A stretch of DNA of 64,000 nt from Rhodobacter sp. (GCA_027484145.1 JAIXUH010000026.1:372001-436000), one strand, 5' to 3'; counted from the stretch's first letter, positions 16,026 to 25,082 are shown. The notes: generated from the letters alone by a model not told the origin. Translations and numbers: made by a program.

Positions 16026-16583
16026 ATGACCAGACTTGCAACGCTGCTTCTGGCCTTGGCCGCAAGCCCGGCGATGGCGGCAACCGGCCCGTTCTTCAGC
16101 CTTCGGAACACCGACTTTGTAGTGCTGATCGCCTTCCTCGTGTTTGTGGGAATCTTGATCTACTTCAAGGTGCCGGCCAAGGTTACCGACCTGCTGGATG
16201 CGCGTGCAGCACAGATCAAGGCGGAACTGGCTGAGGCGCGCAGCCTGCGCGAAGAGGCAAAGACCCTGCTTGCCTCCTATGACCGCAAGCTGAAAGAGGT
16301 CAAGGATCAGTCTGACCGCATCGTTTCGGCTGCCAAGGCCGAGGCCGAGGCGGCTGCGAAAGCGGCACAGGCTGAACTGAAGGTGTCGATTGCGCGCCGT
16401 CTGGCTGCTGCGGAAGAACAGATTGCCGCCGCCGAAGCCTCGGCCATGCGCGAAGTGCGGGAAACCGCGATTTCCGTGGCCGTTGCCGCCGCAGCGGAAG
16501 TGCTGTCCAAGCAGATGACGGCCGAGGGTGCTGCCGCGTCGATTGACAGCGCCATAACGCAGGTTGAAGCCAAACTGCACTAA
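16026..16583 (+). CDS. atpF: ATP synthase F0 subunit b
   Basis: 185 aa. The amino-terminal hydrophobic stretch (residues 1-19) resembles a cleavable signal, followed by the membrane helix FVVLIAFLVFVGILIYFKVP and an Ala/Glu/Lys-rich coiled coil. Four bases after the b' stop. Last gene of the F0 operon; the F1 genes are elsewhere, as usual in Rhodobacterales. Confidence 0.95.
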   Translation: MTRLATLLLALAASPAMAATGPFFSLRNTDFVVLIAFLVFVGILIYFKVPAKVTDLLDARAAQIKAELAEARSLREEAKTLLASYDRKLKEVKDQSDRIVSAAKAEAEAAAKAAQAELKVSIARRLAAAEEQIAAAEASAMREVRETAISVAVAAAAEVLSKQMTAEGAAASIDSAITQVEAKLH

Positions 16584-16609
16584 GGCTGTCACCCAGCGAT
16601 CCAACGAAA

Positions 16610-16634
16610 AACCGGCCTTCGGGGCCGGTTTTTT
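16610..16634 (+). terminator. Intrinsic terminator of the F0 operon
   Basis: AACCGGCC (16610-16617), loop of five, GGCCGGTT (16623-16630) followed by TTTT; 27 bases after the atpF stop. Confidence 0.92.
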
Positions 16635-16667
16635 CTTATTCAAAAGCCCGGTGGGATACCGCCGCGA

Positions 16668-17435
16668 TCAGCGCGACTGTTCGTGTTCGAACCGCTGGCG
16701 GGCGATGGCTTCGTTGCGCTCGGCCTTGATCTGGTCGCCCAAGGCCTGTTCGACATAGTTCAGATGCGCCTCGACGGCGGCGCGCGCAGCCACCGGATTA
16801 CGCGATTGCAGGCCGTTATTGATGGCGCGGTGCTGGTCCAGCAGCATGTCCCGCGTGATCCGGTTCCGGAACATGACCTGACGGTTGTAGAACACCCCTT
16901 GCTTGAGCAGGTCATACATCGACCGCATCATATGAAGCATGATGACGTTATGGCTGGCCTCGATGATGGACAGGTGGAATTCGGCATCCAGCGCGGCCTC
17001 GTCCGTAGGGTCGCGCTTCAGGTGGGCGGCTTCCATCTTTTGCAGGATGGTGTCAACGACCTTGAGGTCAGTATCCGACCCCAGCCGTGCGGCGCGCTCG
17101 GCGGCGAGCCCCTCCATGTCGCGGCGAAAGGCGACATAGTCGAACACGGCTTCTTCATGGGCGGCGAACAACTGGATCAACGCGTCGGAAAACGCCGAGC
17201 CCAGAACGTCGGCCACGAAAATGCCCGCGCCCGCACGGCTGACCAAGAGGCCGCGCTTTTGCAGGTCGGCCACGGCGTCGCGCAGGCTGGGCCGCGATAC
17301 GCCAAGGCGGTCGGACAACTCGCGCTCAGAGGGCAGGCGTTCACCGGGCCGCAGGATGCCGCGCAGGATCAGAAGCTCAATCTGCCGAACCACGGAGTGT
17401 GATAGTTTTTCGGTCTGGATCTTCATGAACGGCAT
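16668..17435 (-). CDS. FadR-subfamily GntR regulator, possibly of glycolate use
   Basis: 255 aa. Winged helix at residues about 15-75 (GERLPSERELSDRLGVSRPS, LRDAVADLQKRGLL) and an all-helical FCD effector domain with metal-ligand candidates in ALDAEFHLSIIEASHN and DQHRAI. Relatives include PdhR, LldR and GlcC, which sense carboxylates. ATG 17435 follows GGGGTG; ATG 17426 is also possible. A TGGTCA-N7-TGACCA palindrome lies 18 bases upstream, and the same motif occurs before glcD at 46780, so control of glcDEF is a reasonable hypothesis. Confidence 0.9.
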   Translation of the reverse strand: MPFMKIQTEKLSHSVVRQIELLILRGILRPGERLPSERELSDRLGVSRPSLRDAVADLQKRGLLVSRAGAGIFVADVLGSAFSDALIQLFAAHEEAVFDYVAFRRDMEGLAAERAARLGSDTDLKVVDTILQKMEAAHLKRDPTDEAALDAEFHLSIIEASHNVIMLHMMRSMYDLLKQGVFYNRQVMFRNRITRDMLLDQHRAINNGLQSRNPVAARAAVEAHLNYVEQALGDQIKAERNEAIARQRFEHEQSR

Positions 17436-17452
17436 CGCACACCCCGTGGAAT

Positions 17453-17471
17453 TGGTCAAAATCTATGACCA
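17453..17471. promoter_or_regulatory. FadR-type operator (autoregulatory)
   Basis: Palindrome TGGTCA-N7-TGACCA with flanking AAT, immediately upstream of the regulator start codon at 17435. Same half-sites and spacing as the site at 46780-46798. Confidence 0.65.
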
Positions 17472-17496
17472 CCAGAGATTCCGCTCAAGCCAAAAG

Positions 17497-17525
17497 AAAA
17501 GGGTCAGCGCGGGGCTGACCCTTTT
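17497..17525. terminator. Terminator downstream of the OmpA-like lipoprotein gene
   Basis: GGGTCAGC (17501-17508), loop of five, GCTGACCC (17514-17521), flanked by AAAA on the left and TTTT on the right, so it can work on either strand; the minus-strand gene ends at 17547. Confidence 0.85.
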
Positions 17526-17546
17526 GCAGGCGTTGGAAAGGGCAGA

Positions 17547-18203
17547 TCAGGCGTTCGGGCGGATGATGATTTCCACACGACGGTTCTGTGCCCGGCCCTC
17601 GGGCGTGACGTTCGACGCAATGGGCTGATCCTCGCCACGGCCAAAGGCGGCAATCCGGCCATTGGGCACGCCGCTTTCGCGCAGGACATTGGCCACCGAG
17701 ACGGCGCGGCGCTGCGACAGGTCTTGGTTATAGGCGGCTGACCCGGTGTCATCGGTGTGGCCGATCACCTCGATGGTCGAATTGGGATAGCGCAGCAGGC
17801 TGCCGGCAACACCCTTGATATCGCGCGTCAGGTCACCGCGCAGCGAGGCGCTGTCGGTGGCAAACAGCACGTCTTGCGGCATGTTGACCACAAGGAAGCG
17901 GCCGTTGTTGGTGACGGTGATGTTCTGGTTGCCGATGGAGTTGCGCAGGTCAGCGGCCTGCTGGTCCAGCGTGGCACCAACCGCGCCACCCAAAGCCGCG
18001 CCGATGACACCGCCGACAACGGCCTTGGCCAACTGGTCATCGCCACCGGCATTTGCCCCAGCCAATGCCCCGGCAAGGCCACCGATCACGGCACCGCTGC
18101 GCGCGCGGGCATTCGGATCATCAGGATAGGTGTTCGGGTCCACACAGGCCGTCAGCGCCATCAACGACGCAATGGAAAGAAGGATCGGGGTCTTGAAGGT
18201 CAT
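17547..18203 (-). CDS. OmpA-family lipoprotein with glycine-zipper segment
   Basis: 218 aa. Lipoprotein signal peptide with lipobox LTAC (Cys20). A glycine-zipper region (residues about 37-80, VIGGLAGALAGANAGG and VVGGVIGAALGGAVG) is followed by a peptidoglycan-binding OmpA domain with NSTIEVIGHTDDTGSAAYN, LSQRRAVSVANVL, and GRAQNRRVEI. It probably links the outer membrane to peptidoglycan. Single gene with its own terminator; a nested inverted repeat is found in its upstream region. Confidence 0.93.
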   Translation of the reverse strand: MTFKTPILLSIASLMALTACVDPNTYPDDPNARARSGAVIGGLAGALAGANAGGDDQLAKAVVGGVIGAALGGAVGATLDQQAADLRNSIGNQNITVTNNGRFLVVNMPQDVLFATDSASLRGDLTRDIKGVAGSLLRYPNSTIEVIGHTDDTGSAAYNQDLSQRRAVSVANVLRESGVPNGRIAAFGRGEDQPIASNVTPEGRAQNRRVEIIIRPNA

Positions 18204-18217
18204 GTCTGTGCTGCCTC

Positions 18218-18272
18218 GTTATACTGCTTGCCCGTGACGCATGGCTCGGTCACGGCGTGCCACCAGTATAAC
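18218..18272. repeat. Nested inverted repeats upstream of the OmpA-like gene
   Basis: Outer arms GTTATACTG (18218-18226) and CAGTATAAC (18264-18272); inner arms CCGTGAC (18232-18238) and GTCACGG (18249-18255). On the minus strand both outer arms contain -10-like TATA elements, the nearer one 15 bases from the start codon. May be a regulator site or a cruciform; not recognised. Confidence 0.5.
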
Positions 18273-18340
18273 AACGCGCCCCGGTGCCAAACAGTTCCGC
18301 TGGAACATGGGCATGATTTCGCGCATCACAAACGCGTGCA

Positions 18341-19189
18341 TCACGTTGCGTCGGCGCGCGCGGCCTCCCACGCCAGCAGCGCGCGCTTGACGGGCAGGCC
18401 CCAGTGATAGCCGCCCAAGCCGCCGGATTTTCGCAGGGCGCGATGGCACGGGATCAGCCAGCTGATCGGGTTGCGGCCAACGGCGGTGCCAACCGCGCGC
18501 ACCGCTTTCGGATGGCCGACCACACGGGCAATCTCACTATAGGTGGTGACATGGCCGGACGGGATATGCAGCAAGGCCTCCCACACCTTGATCTGGAACG
18601 GCGCGCCGATCAGGAACAGGGGGGCGTCAGTATTGCGCCCCTCTTGTGCGCCAAAGGCCACCCGCACCCAAGGCCGCAGCACATCGGCATCTTCGGTATA
18701 CCGCGCTTTGGGCCAACGGGAACAAAGGTCAGCCATGGTGGCGTCCTTGCCCATTTCGGCAGCGAACCCGATGCCGCAGATCCCGCGTGGGGTGCCCATC
18801 ACAAGGGCAAGGCCAAAGGGGCTGTCAAACCAGCCCCAAAAGACCTGCAGCCCGTCGCCCGCGCGGGCGAAATCTCCCGGCGTCATTGCCTCCCACGTCA
18901 GGAACAGATCATGCAGCCGCCCGCCGCCCGACAGGCCGGTTTCATGCACCACGTCCAGCACGGTGGCCCGTTCAGCCAAAAGGCGGCGCGCGTGATCCAG
19001 CGTCAGATACTGCTGATATCGCTTCGGGCTGACGCCGACCCATGCCGAAAAGATGCGCTGGAAATGCGCCGCACTCATGCCCATGCGCTGTGCAAGGTCA
19101 TCCAGCGTCAGGGCGGGGCCTGCGGCATCAATCTCGCGCAACGCGCGGCCAATCACCTGATAGTGGTAGTCTGGGGAAAGATCGGTCAT
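18341..19189 (-). CDS. AraC-type regulator fused to O6-methylguanine-DNA methyltransferase
   Basis: 282 aa. Amino-terminal AraC helix-turn-helix pair (TLDDLAQRMGMSAAHFQRIF and residues to about 105) and carboxy-terminal methyltransferase with GHVTTYSEIARVVGHPKAVR and the acceptor cysteine in IPCHRAL. Compared with E. coli Ada it lacks the amino-terminal zinc domain that repairs methylphosphotriesters, so it resembles Ada without its usual methyl-sensing switch. ATG 19189 follows GGAGGCCGCC. Divergent from nth, making a DNA-repair pair. Confidence 0.93.
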   Translation of the reverse strand: MTDLSPDYHYQVIGRALREIDAAGPALTLDDLAQRMGMSAAHFQRIFSAWVGVSPKRYQQYLTLDHARRLLAERATVLDVVHETGLSGGGRLHDLFLTWEAMTPGDFARAGDGLQVFWGWFDSPFGLALVMGTPRGICGIGFAAEMGKDATMADLCSRWPKARYTEDADVLRPWVRVAFGAQEGRNTDAPLFLIGAPFQIKVWEALLHIPSGHVTTYSEIARVVGHPKAVRAVGTAVGRNPISWLIPCHRALRKSGGLGGYHWGLPVKRALLAWEAARADAT

Positions 19190-19348
19190 GGCGGCCTCCT
19201 GCCACCTTGTGTAGCGACCTGCCGCCGCCGCCGCGACCCGTTTCCTGCGGCAAAGCGCCGGTTGTCGGCCCCGCAGCGTGCAGTTGTGCCCCATTTCGCC
19301 GCATCTGGAATGGCTTGCCGAACCGCGCGGGCTGTGGTGCAAAGGGCC

Positions 19349-19993
19349 ATGATCCGACAGCTTGACTACCCCACCATGACGGCCATTTTCACCCGGTTCC
19401 AGCAGGCCGAGCCGGAACCCAAGGGTGAGCTGGAGCATGTGAACGCCTTTACCCTTGTGGTGGCGGTTGCCTTGTCGGCGCAGGCGACGGATATTGGTGT
19501 GAATAAAGCCACGCGAGGCCTGTTCGCCATCGCCGACACGCCGGAAAAAATGCTGGCCTTGGGCGAAGAGGGGCTGATTTCGCACATCAAGACCATCGGC
19601 CTTTACCGCAACAAGGCCAAGAATGTGATCAAGCTGAGCCAGATGCTGATCGACGATTTCGGAGGGCAGGTGCCGTCCAGCCGCGCCGCCCTTCAACGTC
19701 TGCCGGGTGTTGGGCGCAAGACAGCGAATGTGGTGCTGAACATGTGGTTCGGGCAACCTTCACAGGCGGTAGACACCCATATCTTCCGCGTCGGCAACCG
19801 CACCGGCATTGCGCCCGGCAAGGATGAGACGGCAGTGGAACGGGCGATCGAGGATAATGTGCCCGCGCAGTTTCAGATGCACGCACACCACTGGCTTATC
19901 TTGCACGGGCGGTATATCTGCGTCGCGCGCAAACCAAAATGCAGCATCTGCCCGATCCGGGACTGGTGCCTTTACGAGGACAAGACCGCATGA
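19349..19993 (+). CDS. nth: Endonuclease III (base-excision repair glycosylase/AP lyase)
   Basis: 214 aa. Helix-hairpin-helix RLPGVGRKTANVVLN with catalytic lysine, catalytic Asp in AVDTHIFRV, and a carboxy-terminal 4Fe-4S motif C-x6-C-x2-C-x5-C ending CSICPIRDWC. Removes oxidised pyrimidines. ATG 19349 follows AAAGGG; ATG 19376 would trim nine residues. Its TGA overlaps the next start (ATGA). Confidence 0.96.
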   Translation: MIRQLDYPTMTAIFTRFQQAEPEPKGELEHVNAFTLVVAVALSAQATDIGVNKATRGLFAIADTPEKMLALGEEGLISHIKTIGLYRNKAKNVIKLSQMLIDDFGGQVPSSRAALQRLPGVGRKTANVVLNMWFGQPSQAVDTHIFRVGNRTGIAPGKDETAVERAIEDNVPAQFQMHAHHWLILHGRYICVARKPKCSICPIRDWCLYEDKTA

Positions 19994-20973
19994 AGAAGTA
20001 TCAGGCTGTTGGCATCGGAAACGCCATCGTGGACGTGATCTCATCTGCGGATGACAGCTTTCTGGAGCTGATGGGCATCGAGAAGGGCATCATGCAACTG
20101 GTCGAGCGTGAGCGCGGCGAGTTGCTCTATGCCGCGATGAACGAGCGGACACAGGCACCCGGCGGGTCGGTCGGCAACACGATTGCGGGGCTTGGCAATC
20201 TTGGTCTGAAAACCGCCTTCATCGGGCGGGTGCATGATGACGCCCTTGGCCGGTTCTTTGAGCGGGCGCTGATCGAAACTGGCACGGGATTTCCCAACAA
20301 GCCGGTGCCGGGCGGTGATCTGCCCACCTCGCGCAGCATGATCTTCGTTTCGCCCGATGGCGAGCGGTCGATGAACACCTATCTGGGCATCTCGTCCGAG
20401 CTTGGCCCCGATGACGTTTCCGATGATGTGGCGGGCGACAGCGAGGTCTTGTTCATCGAAGGCTACCTGTACGACAAGGACAAGGGCAAGCAGGCGCTGG
20501 AACGTGCAGCGCGGCTGTGCCGTGCCGCCGGCGGCAAGGCCGGGGTCAGCCTGTCGGATCCGTTCTGCGTGGATCGCCACCGCAACGACTTTCGCCGGCT
20601 GGTCAAGCAACTGGACTTTGTGATCGGCAATGAACACGAATGGGCGTCGCTGTATCAGACCGACTTGTCGGCCGCGTTGGAAATTGCTGCGCAAGAGATA
20701 GGCATGATTGCCTGCACCCGGTCGGGCCATGACGTGCTGATCGTGCGCGGCGATGAGCAAGTGGCCATTCCGGTGCGCAACGTGGTGCCCGTCGATGCCA
20801 CGGGTGCGGGCGACCAGTTTGCCGCAGGCTTTATCTATGGCATGGCAACCGGCCAATCGCTTGCCACATCGGGCCGGATGGGCTGTGTGGCGGCGGCCGA
20901 GGTCATCAGCCATTTCGGTGCCCGTCCCGAGGCAGATCTGAAAGCGTTGTTCCGTAAGGAAGGCCTGATCTAG
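19990..20973 (+). CDS. Adenosine kinase (PfkB family)
   Basis: 327 aa ribokinase-fold kinase. GIGNAIVDVIS at the amino terminus, the substrate-lid GGSVGNTIAGLGNLG, and the PfkB signature with catalytic Asp VDATGAGDQFAAGF. LSDPFCVDRHRNDF and GNEHEW are typical of bacterial adenosine kinases in purine salvage. Coupled to nth by a four-base overlap, perhaps without functional link. Confidence 0.92.
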   Translation: MKKYQAVGIGNAIVDVISSADDSFLELMGIEKGIMQLVERERGELLYAAMNERTQAPGGSVGNTIAGLGNLGLKTAFIGRVHDDALGRFFERALIETGTGFPNKPVPGGDLPTSRSMIFVSPDGERSMNTYLGISSELGPDDVSDDVAGDSEVLFIEGYLYDKDKGKQALERAARLCRAAGGKAGVSLSDPFCVDRHRNDFRRLVKQLDFVIGNEHEWASLYQTDLSAALEIAAQEIGMIACTRSGHDVLIVRGDEQVAIPVRNVVPVDATGAGDQFAAGFIYGMATGQSLATSGRMGCVAAAEVISHFGARPEADLKALFRKEGLI

Positions 20974-21039
20974 GAAAGTTTTCCTTTCTGCAGACCCTCT
21001 CTCTTGAAAGGTCGGGTCGGGGTTCCTGTATCCTTTCGG

Positions 21040-22257
21040 ATGCAATTCAGAATCGATTTGATCTGTCCCTATTCGCGCGCGCCTCTGCGGTTTGAACCAG
21101 CAGGCGATGATTTTGGTATCTGGCGGGGCGGACGTGTCGAATATCCGCATCTGGCCGATGTGCCGCGCCTGTTGAATGACGGGTTGCGGCCTGTTTTGGT
21201 GGATATGATCCGGCGGAAAAGGGCACAGACGGCGCTGCATCTGGCGCTGCGGCCCTTTGGCTGGCGCCTCGTTGACCGGGTGCAGCGGCGGCTGTCGGGG
21301 GTGCTGGCCAACAGCCCGGCCCGCGGGCTGCTGCCCGCGCTTGGCCGCCTGTGCACGGGCCGCAGGATCGCCCGACACCGCGGCACTTTTGCTGCCCTGC
21401 TGGAAGAGACGACCGATGACCTGATCGGTGCATGGCACCTGCATCGGTTTTCGGCGCTGACCTATCTGCCGATCCTGTCGCTTGCGCCGCTTTTGGCCAA
21501 AGGCGCGCGGGTGTTGGAGATCGGGGCCGGGATGGGGCATTCGGCCCATGCGCTGGTGCGCTATGTCGGGGCACGGGATTTTGTCGCGCTGGATACCGAT
21601 TTCACAGCGCTCTATCTGGCGCGGCGGTTTTTCGTACCAGAGGCCACGGTGGTCTGTGCCGATGCCGGGGCCGATCTGCCGTTTGAGGATCACGGCTTTG
21701 ACGCCGTCGTCATGTGCGACACCTTCCATTTTGTGCCCGATCAGGCGCGGTTGGCGGCGCAGGTGCAGCAGACCCTGCGCCCCGGCGGGCAGGTGATCCT
21801 GTCGCATATCCACAACGGTCGGTTTTCCAACAGCCTGTCAGGCCACGCCCGCACGCCACAGGATTATGCCGCGCTGTTTGCCGGGCAGAACCCGATCCTG
21901 TTTGATAACCGCACCTTGCTGGCCGACCTGATGGCACAGGGTATGGTGAGTCTCGCACCACCGCCGGATGTGGCAACGCTGGACAGCGCGCCGCACCTGT
22001 CTTTGGTTACAAACCCGCACGGTGCCCTGCCACGACAGATTGACGGCATCTGGCAGAACAACCGACAGGCAGGCCGCCGCATCGTGCTGAATCCCCTGCT
22101 GGACGAACGCCGCAAGGGCCGGCCGATCCACCCGCGCATCGCTGATCTGATTCACCGGCCTGCAGCCCTACACCTGCAGGGCGGGGTGCAGACAGGGGAT
22201 GAACTTGCCATGATGCGCCAACTGGTCCTCCTGGACGTGCCAGAGCGTTTCATCTGA
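21040..22257 (+). CDS. Class I SAM-dependent methyltransferase
   Basis: 405 aa. The amino-terminal third (from CPYSRAPLRFEPAGDD) is a zinc-ribbon-less cousin of domains seen before methyltransferases. Then the Rossmann fold: VLEIGAGMGHSAHALV (motif I), ALDTDFTALYLARRF, DAGADLPFEDHGFDAVVM (motif II) and LRPGGQVILSHIHNG (motif III). ATG 21040 is preferred over a TTG at 21004. It precedes genes for glycan synthesis, so a sugar or lipid acceptor is plausible but not shown. Confidence 0.85.
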   Translation: MQFRIDLICPYSRAPLRFEPAGDDFGIWRGGRVEYPHLADVPRLLNDGLRPVLVDMIRRKRAQTALHLALRPFGWRLVDRVQRRLSGVLANSPARGLLPALGRLCTGRRIARHRGTFAALLEETTDDLIGAWHLHRFSALTYLPILSLAPLLAKGARVLEIGAGMGHSAHALVRYVGARDFVALDTDFTALYLARRFFVPEATVVCADAGADLPFEDHGFDAVVMCDTFHFVPDQARLAAQVQQTLRPGGQVILSHIHNGRFSNSLSGHARTPQDYAALFAGQNPILFDNRTLLADLMAQGMVSLAPPPDVATLDSAPHLSLVTNPHGALPRQIDGIWQNNRQAGRRIVLNPLLDERRKGRPIHPRIADLIHRPAALHLQGGVQTGDELAMMRQLVLLDVPERFI

Positions 22258-22322
22258 CCCGCTTGAATTGGCCCACGTGATCTGGACCGTTGTACCGCAC
22301 CCGTTTCATCCAACCTGGCAGA

Positions 22323-23069
22323 TCAGGTGCCATAAGCCTTGGCGTCACCCGCCTGCAGGTCAATATCGCCCGCCGCATCAAGCCACATGGCATCAATGCG
22401 GTCGATTTCCGCAGGATCAAATCGCGCCTCTTCCTTCCAGTATTTGCCCGAAGGCACGAAATAGCCAAGGTCGGCCTCGGCCCGCAAGGCCCGCTCGACC
22501 GCGCGAGCGTCAAAAGACAGCGGCACCAGATGGTCAAGCCCGATCATGCCATGGCGCGGAAACACCAGTCGGCTTTCGCGGGCGTCGGACAGGTTGACCA
22601 CCGCCGTGCCCGCCCGCGCAGCCAGCAGCATGAACCGGGCTGACTTTGCCTCAAGCGAGCGCAGTGTCACATCCTTGCGCAGGGGGTCGGCGGTGCCGGT
22701 GCCGTAAAAATGCGTCGGCCCCGTAGCGGGATAGACCATGTCGCAGCCCACCACTGCAATGACGCGGGGCCGCAAGACCCGCAGCGCCCAATAGGCCGAG
22801 GTGAATGCCATGGTGCCACCAGCATAGACAAAACCGCCAAAGGCGTTTTGTTCGGCCACATAGTCGGCCGCCGTCACAATCCGCTGGTGAGGCTGCAGAT
22901 CCTGCGGCTTGCGGTCATCGGGAAAGTCGGACGGATGCACCAGATAATCCCAGTCCGGGCGCACACGCCAAGCATTGTTGATGGCGACAAGCGACCAGTT
23001 CCGCCCCTTTGTCCAGGCGGTGGCCTGCATGACCCCGGGCCCGGAGCCCATGATAATCGCAATTGACAT
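22323..23069 (-). CDS. Putative GT42-like (sialyltransferase-fold) glycosyltransferase
   Basis: 248 aa. Amino-terminal MSIAIIMGSGPGVMQA is a nucleotide-binding loop; then SLVAINNAWRVRPDWDYLVH, GGFVYAGGTMAFTSAYWALR, and VIAVVGCDMVY. This order (GxGPS/G loop, NN-x5-W region, SG-x4-A helix, GxDxxY strand) resembles Campylobacter GT42 sialyltransferases and DUF115 proteins. Family assignment is by pattern only. GGGGGC precedes ATG 23069. It lies among glycan genes on the opposite strand. Confidence 0.5.
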   Translation of the reverse strand: MSIAIIMGSGPGVMQATAWTKGRNWSLVAINNAWRVRPDWDYLVHPSDFPDDRKPQDLQPHQRIVTAADYVAEQNAFGGFVYAGGTMAFTSAYWALRVLRPRVIAVVGCDMVYPATGPTHFYGTGTADPLRKDVTLRSLEAKSARFMLLAARAGTAVVNLSDARESRLVFPRHGMIGLDHLVPLSFDARAVERALRAEADLGYFVPSGKYWKEEARFDPAEIDRIDAMWLDAAGDIDLQAGDAKAYGT

Positions 23070-23241
23070 GACGCCCCCAAGCCACTGAACCTGCGGCGAA
23101 GCTAGGCCGCAGGCGGTGCAAGTCCAGCCATGGGCGCGGTTAAGATTGACCATAGGCCAATGCCACCTTAGCCTTTGCCTGTTTCTTCTACATAACAGAT
23201 GGGCGTCCTTGGCCGCTTGCTGACAAAAGGCAATTTGCACG

Positions 23242-24267
23242 GTGATACGGACGGATGATTTGACACGTGCACAGGCAAGGGCCCTGCAAGGAGCGGCGAT
23301 CGTCATGATGCTGACGCATCATCTGTTCGGATTGCCCACGCTGATCCGCCCCCCAGCCGAATATCTGCCACTGATCCCGGGGGTGCCGGTCGAATTCTGG
23401 CTGGGGCGCCTTGGCAAGGCCTGTGTCGGGGTGTTCCTGTTTTTGTCCGGCTATGGGCTGGCCTGCGGTGTGCCCCCGACATGGCGCCGCGCGGGGTCAA
23501 AGGCGCTGCGGTTCTGGGGGATGTATCTGCCCTATGCGCTGGGGGTATGGGTCATCGGGCAAATCTGGTTTGGCGAAATGCGCGCAGGCCAGAACCTGCG
23601 GTTTTCCGATGACTGGCTTACGGGTCTGGCCAATCTGCTGACCATCCGGTTTGATTTCGCCTATGAATGGTGGTTCGCGCAGACCTATATCCTGCTGATC
23701 CTGCTGTCGCCGCTGATCCTTCCGCTGACAGCGCGCCCGCGCCTTTTGGCCGTGCTGTCGGTGGCGGGGTTTCTGCTCGGGGCCGCGCTGGACGTGAAGG
23801 GCGTGCGTTTTGGACCTGTTTCCCTGTCAAACCTGCTGATCTGGCAATTGCCTTTTGTGCAGGGCGCATTGATTGCCCGATTGCCGGGCCGCGCATTGCC
23901 GCAGCTCGCTGCACCCGCCGCCTTGGCGGTTCTGTTGGTGCTTTTTGGTCTGGTCGAGTCGGTGGCGCCTGCCGCCCTGACGCCGGTGCTGATTGTCACC
24001 GCGCCGCTGTGGGTGTTGGTGCTGCGGGCTGGCATTGCCAGATTGCCAGATGTCGGGACGCGGGCACTGGTGTTTCTGGGCAGCTACAGCCTTGCGCTTT
24101 GGCTGGTGCACCCGTTCCTGTGCTATTACTTTGCCCAAGGGCTGATCTATGCGCCGCGCCTGTCGGTGCTTGTGCTGGCCCTGCTGCTGATCACCAGCCT
24201 GATGGTCGTCATTCCGGTTGAGGCGGCACGGCGCACCGTGCTGGCCCGGTTCGGCCGCGCGCCTTAG
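23242..24267 (+). CDS. Acyltransferase 3 family membrane protein
   Basis: 341 aa from GTG 23242. About ten hydrophobic segments. The first helix carries LQGAAIVMMLTHHLFGLP, with the catalytic-type histidine in the HH pair, and the following helix has GVFLFLSGYGLA, both usual for integral-membrane O-acyltransferases that acetylate surface polysaccharides. Its stop overlaps the stop of the convergent sulfotransferase gene (TTAG at 24264-24267). Confidence 0.85.
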   Translation: MIRTDDLTRAQARALQGAAIVMMLTHHLFGLPTLIRPPAEYLPLIPGVPVEFWLGRLGKACVGVFLFLSGYGLACGVPPTWRRAGSKALRFWGMYLPYALGVWVIGQIWFGEMRAGQNLRFSDDWLTGLANLLTIRFDFAYEWWFAQTYILLILLSPLILPLTARPRLLAVLSVAGFLLGAALDVKGVRFGPVSLSNLLIWQLPFVQGALIARLPGRALPQLAAPAALAVLLVLFGLVESVAPAALTPVLIVTAPLWVLVLRAGIARLPDVGTRALVFLGSYSLALWLVHPFLCYYFAQGLIYAPRLSVLVLALLLITSLMVVIPVEAARRTVLARFGRAP

Positions 24268-25082
24268 ACGCCCAGTTTGGCGTGCACCTCATCCAGATCG
24301 ATCTCGCCCAGTGGCATCTTGTTGGCCGGATTGTCGAAATCATAACGGAACAACTGGAAATCGCGTTTGTAGATTTCCCAGACCAGATGGCGTGACAGAT
24401 CGTCGAAATACGCCTCAACCGGGTGGGCCCGCGCGGGGCCATGCCCTTCGCTTTCGTTGAAGCGCGGAATTTTTTTCAGGTCGATCTTGTGCTTTTGGAT
24501 GGTGCTATCCAGCACCGTCTGCATGCCGTCGTTGAAGTTTTCGGTAAAGAAAATCTGGTCATACCGCCCGCCGTTCACGATGAAGGTCGAGATATGCCCC
24601 GCCATGGCCGACCAGTGGATGTCCGGCTCCATCGGCTTTTTCCAGCGGATGGTGTCGCGCGCGAACAGCAAGAAGCGGCGGAAACTGGCGATCTGGTCAA
24701 ACTCTTGCTTGCCATCGTCGCCGCCCACCTCGACCCCATACTTTTGCACCAGCATGGGCACCAGATTACCTCGATAGCGTTTGCCATTGCGCTGGATGCC
24801 ACAAATCTTGTCGAAAAAGCTGGACAGGATGCGCGTGTAGGGGTTTCGCACGCAGGTGAAGGCATAGGACTTGTGGGCCTTCACGTTGCGTTCGATCAGC
24901 GGTTGGCTGTTTTCCTGCGCCCACTTGTGCAGGCCCTTGGTGGAATCGTGGATGTCACCATCGAAAAAGCGGCCATGATCAGCATAGAACATGACCTGCC
25001 CTATGGTCGAACAGGCGCATTTTGGCACCACCCGATAGACCATGCTTTCGCTTTCCGTCATCCATGTGCCGGGGAAACCCAT
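24264..25082 (-). CDS. Sulfotransferase family 2 protein (PAPS-dependent carbohydrate type)
   Basis: 272 aa. The 5'-phosphosulfate loop VPKCACSTIGQ and the 3'-phosphate-binding CVRNPYTRILSSFF are both present, so PAPS is the likely donor. The sequence resembles animal Golgi carbohydrate sulfotransferases and their bacterial relatives. ATG 25082 is chosen because GGAGG lies eight bases upstream; a GTG at 25136 without a ribosome-binding site would add 18 residues. Divergent from the GT14 gene with a 143-base shared promoter region. Confidence 0.88.
   Translation of the reverse strand: MGFPGTWMTESESMVYRVVPKCACSTIGQVMFYADHGRFFDGDIHDSTKGLHKWAQENSQPLIERNVKAHKSYAFTCVRNPYTRILSSFFDKICGIQRNGKRYRGNLVPMLVQKYGVEVGGDDGKQEFDQIASFRRFLLFARDTIRWKKPMEPDIHWSAMAGHISTFIVNGGRYDQIFFTENFNDGMQTVLDSTIQKHKIDLKKIPRFNESEGHGPARAHPVEAYFDDLSRHLVWEIYKRDFQLFRYDFDNPANKMPLGEIDLDEVHAKLGV

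Noticed and set aside
20041-21813. Very long open frame on the minus strand opposite adenosine kinase and the methyltransferase
   Set aside because: Its codons are the mirror of the plus-strand genes; no family motifs, and the plus-strand genes are certain.
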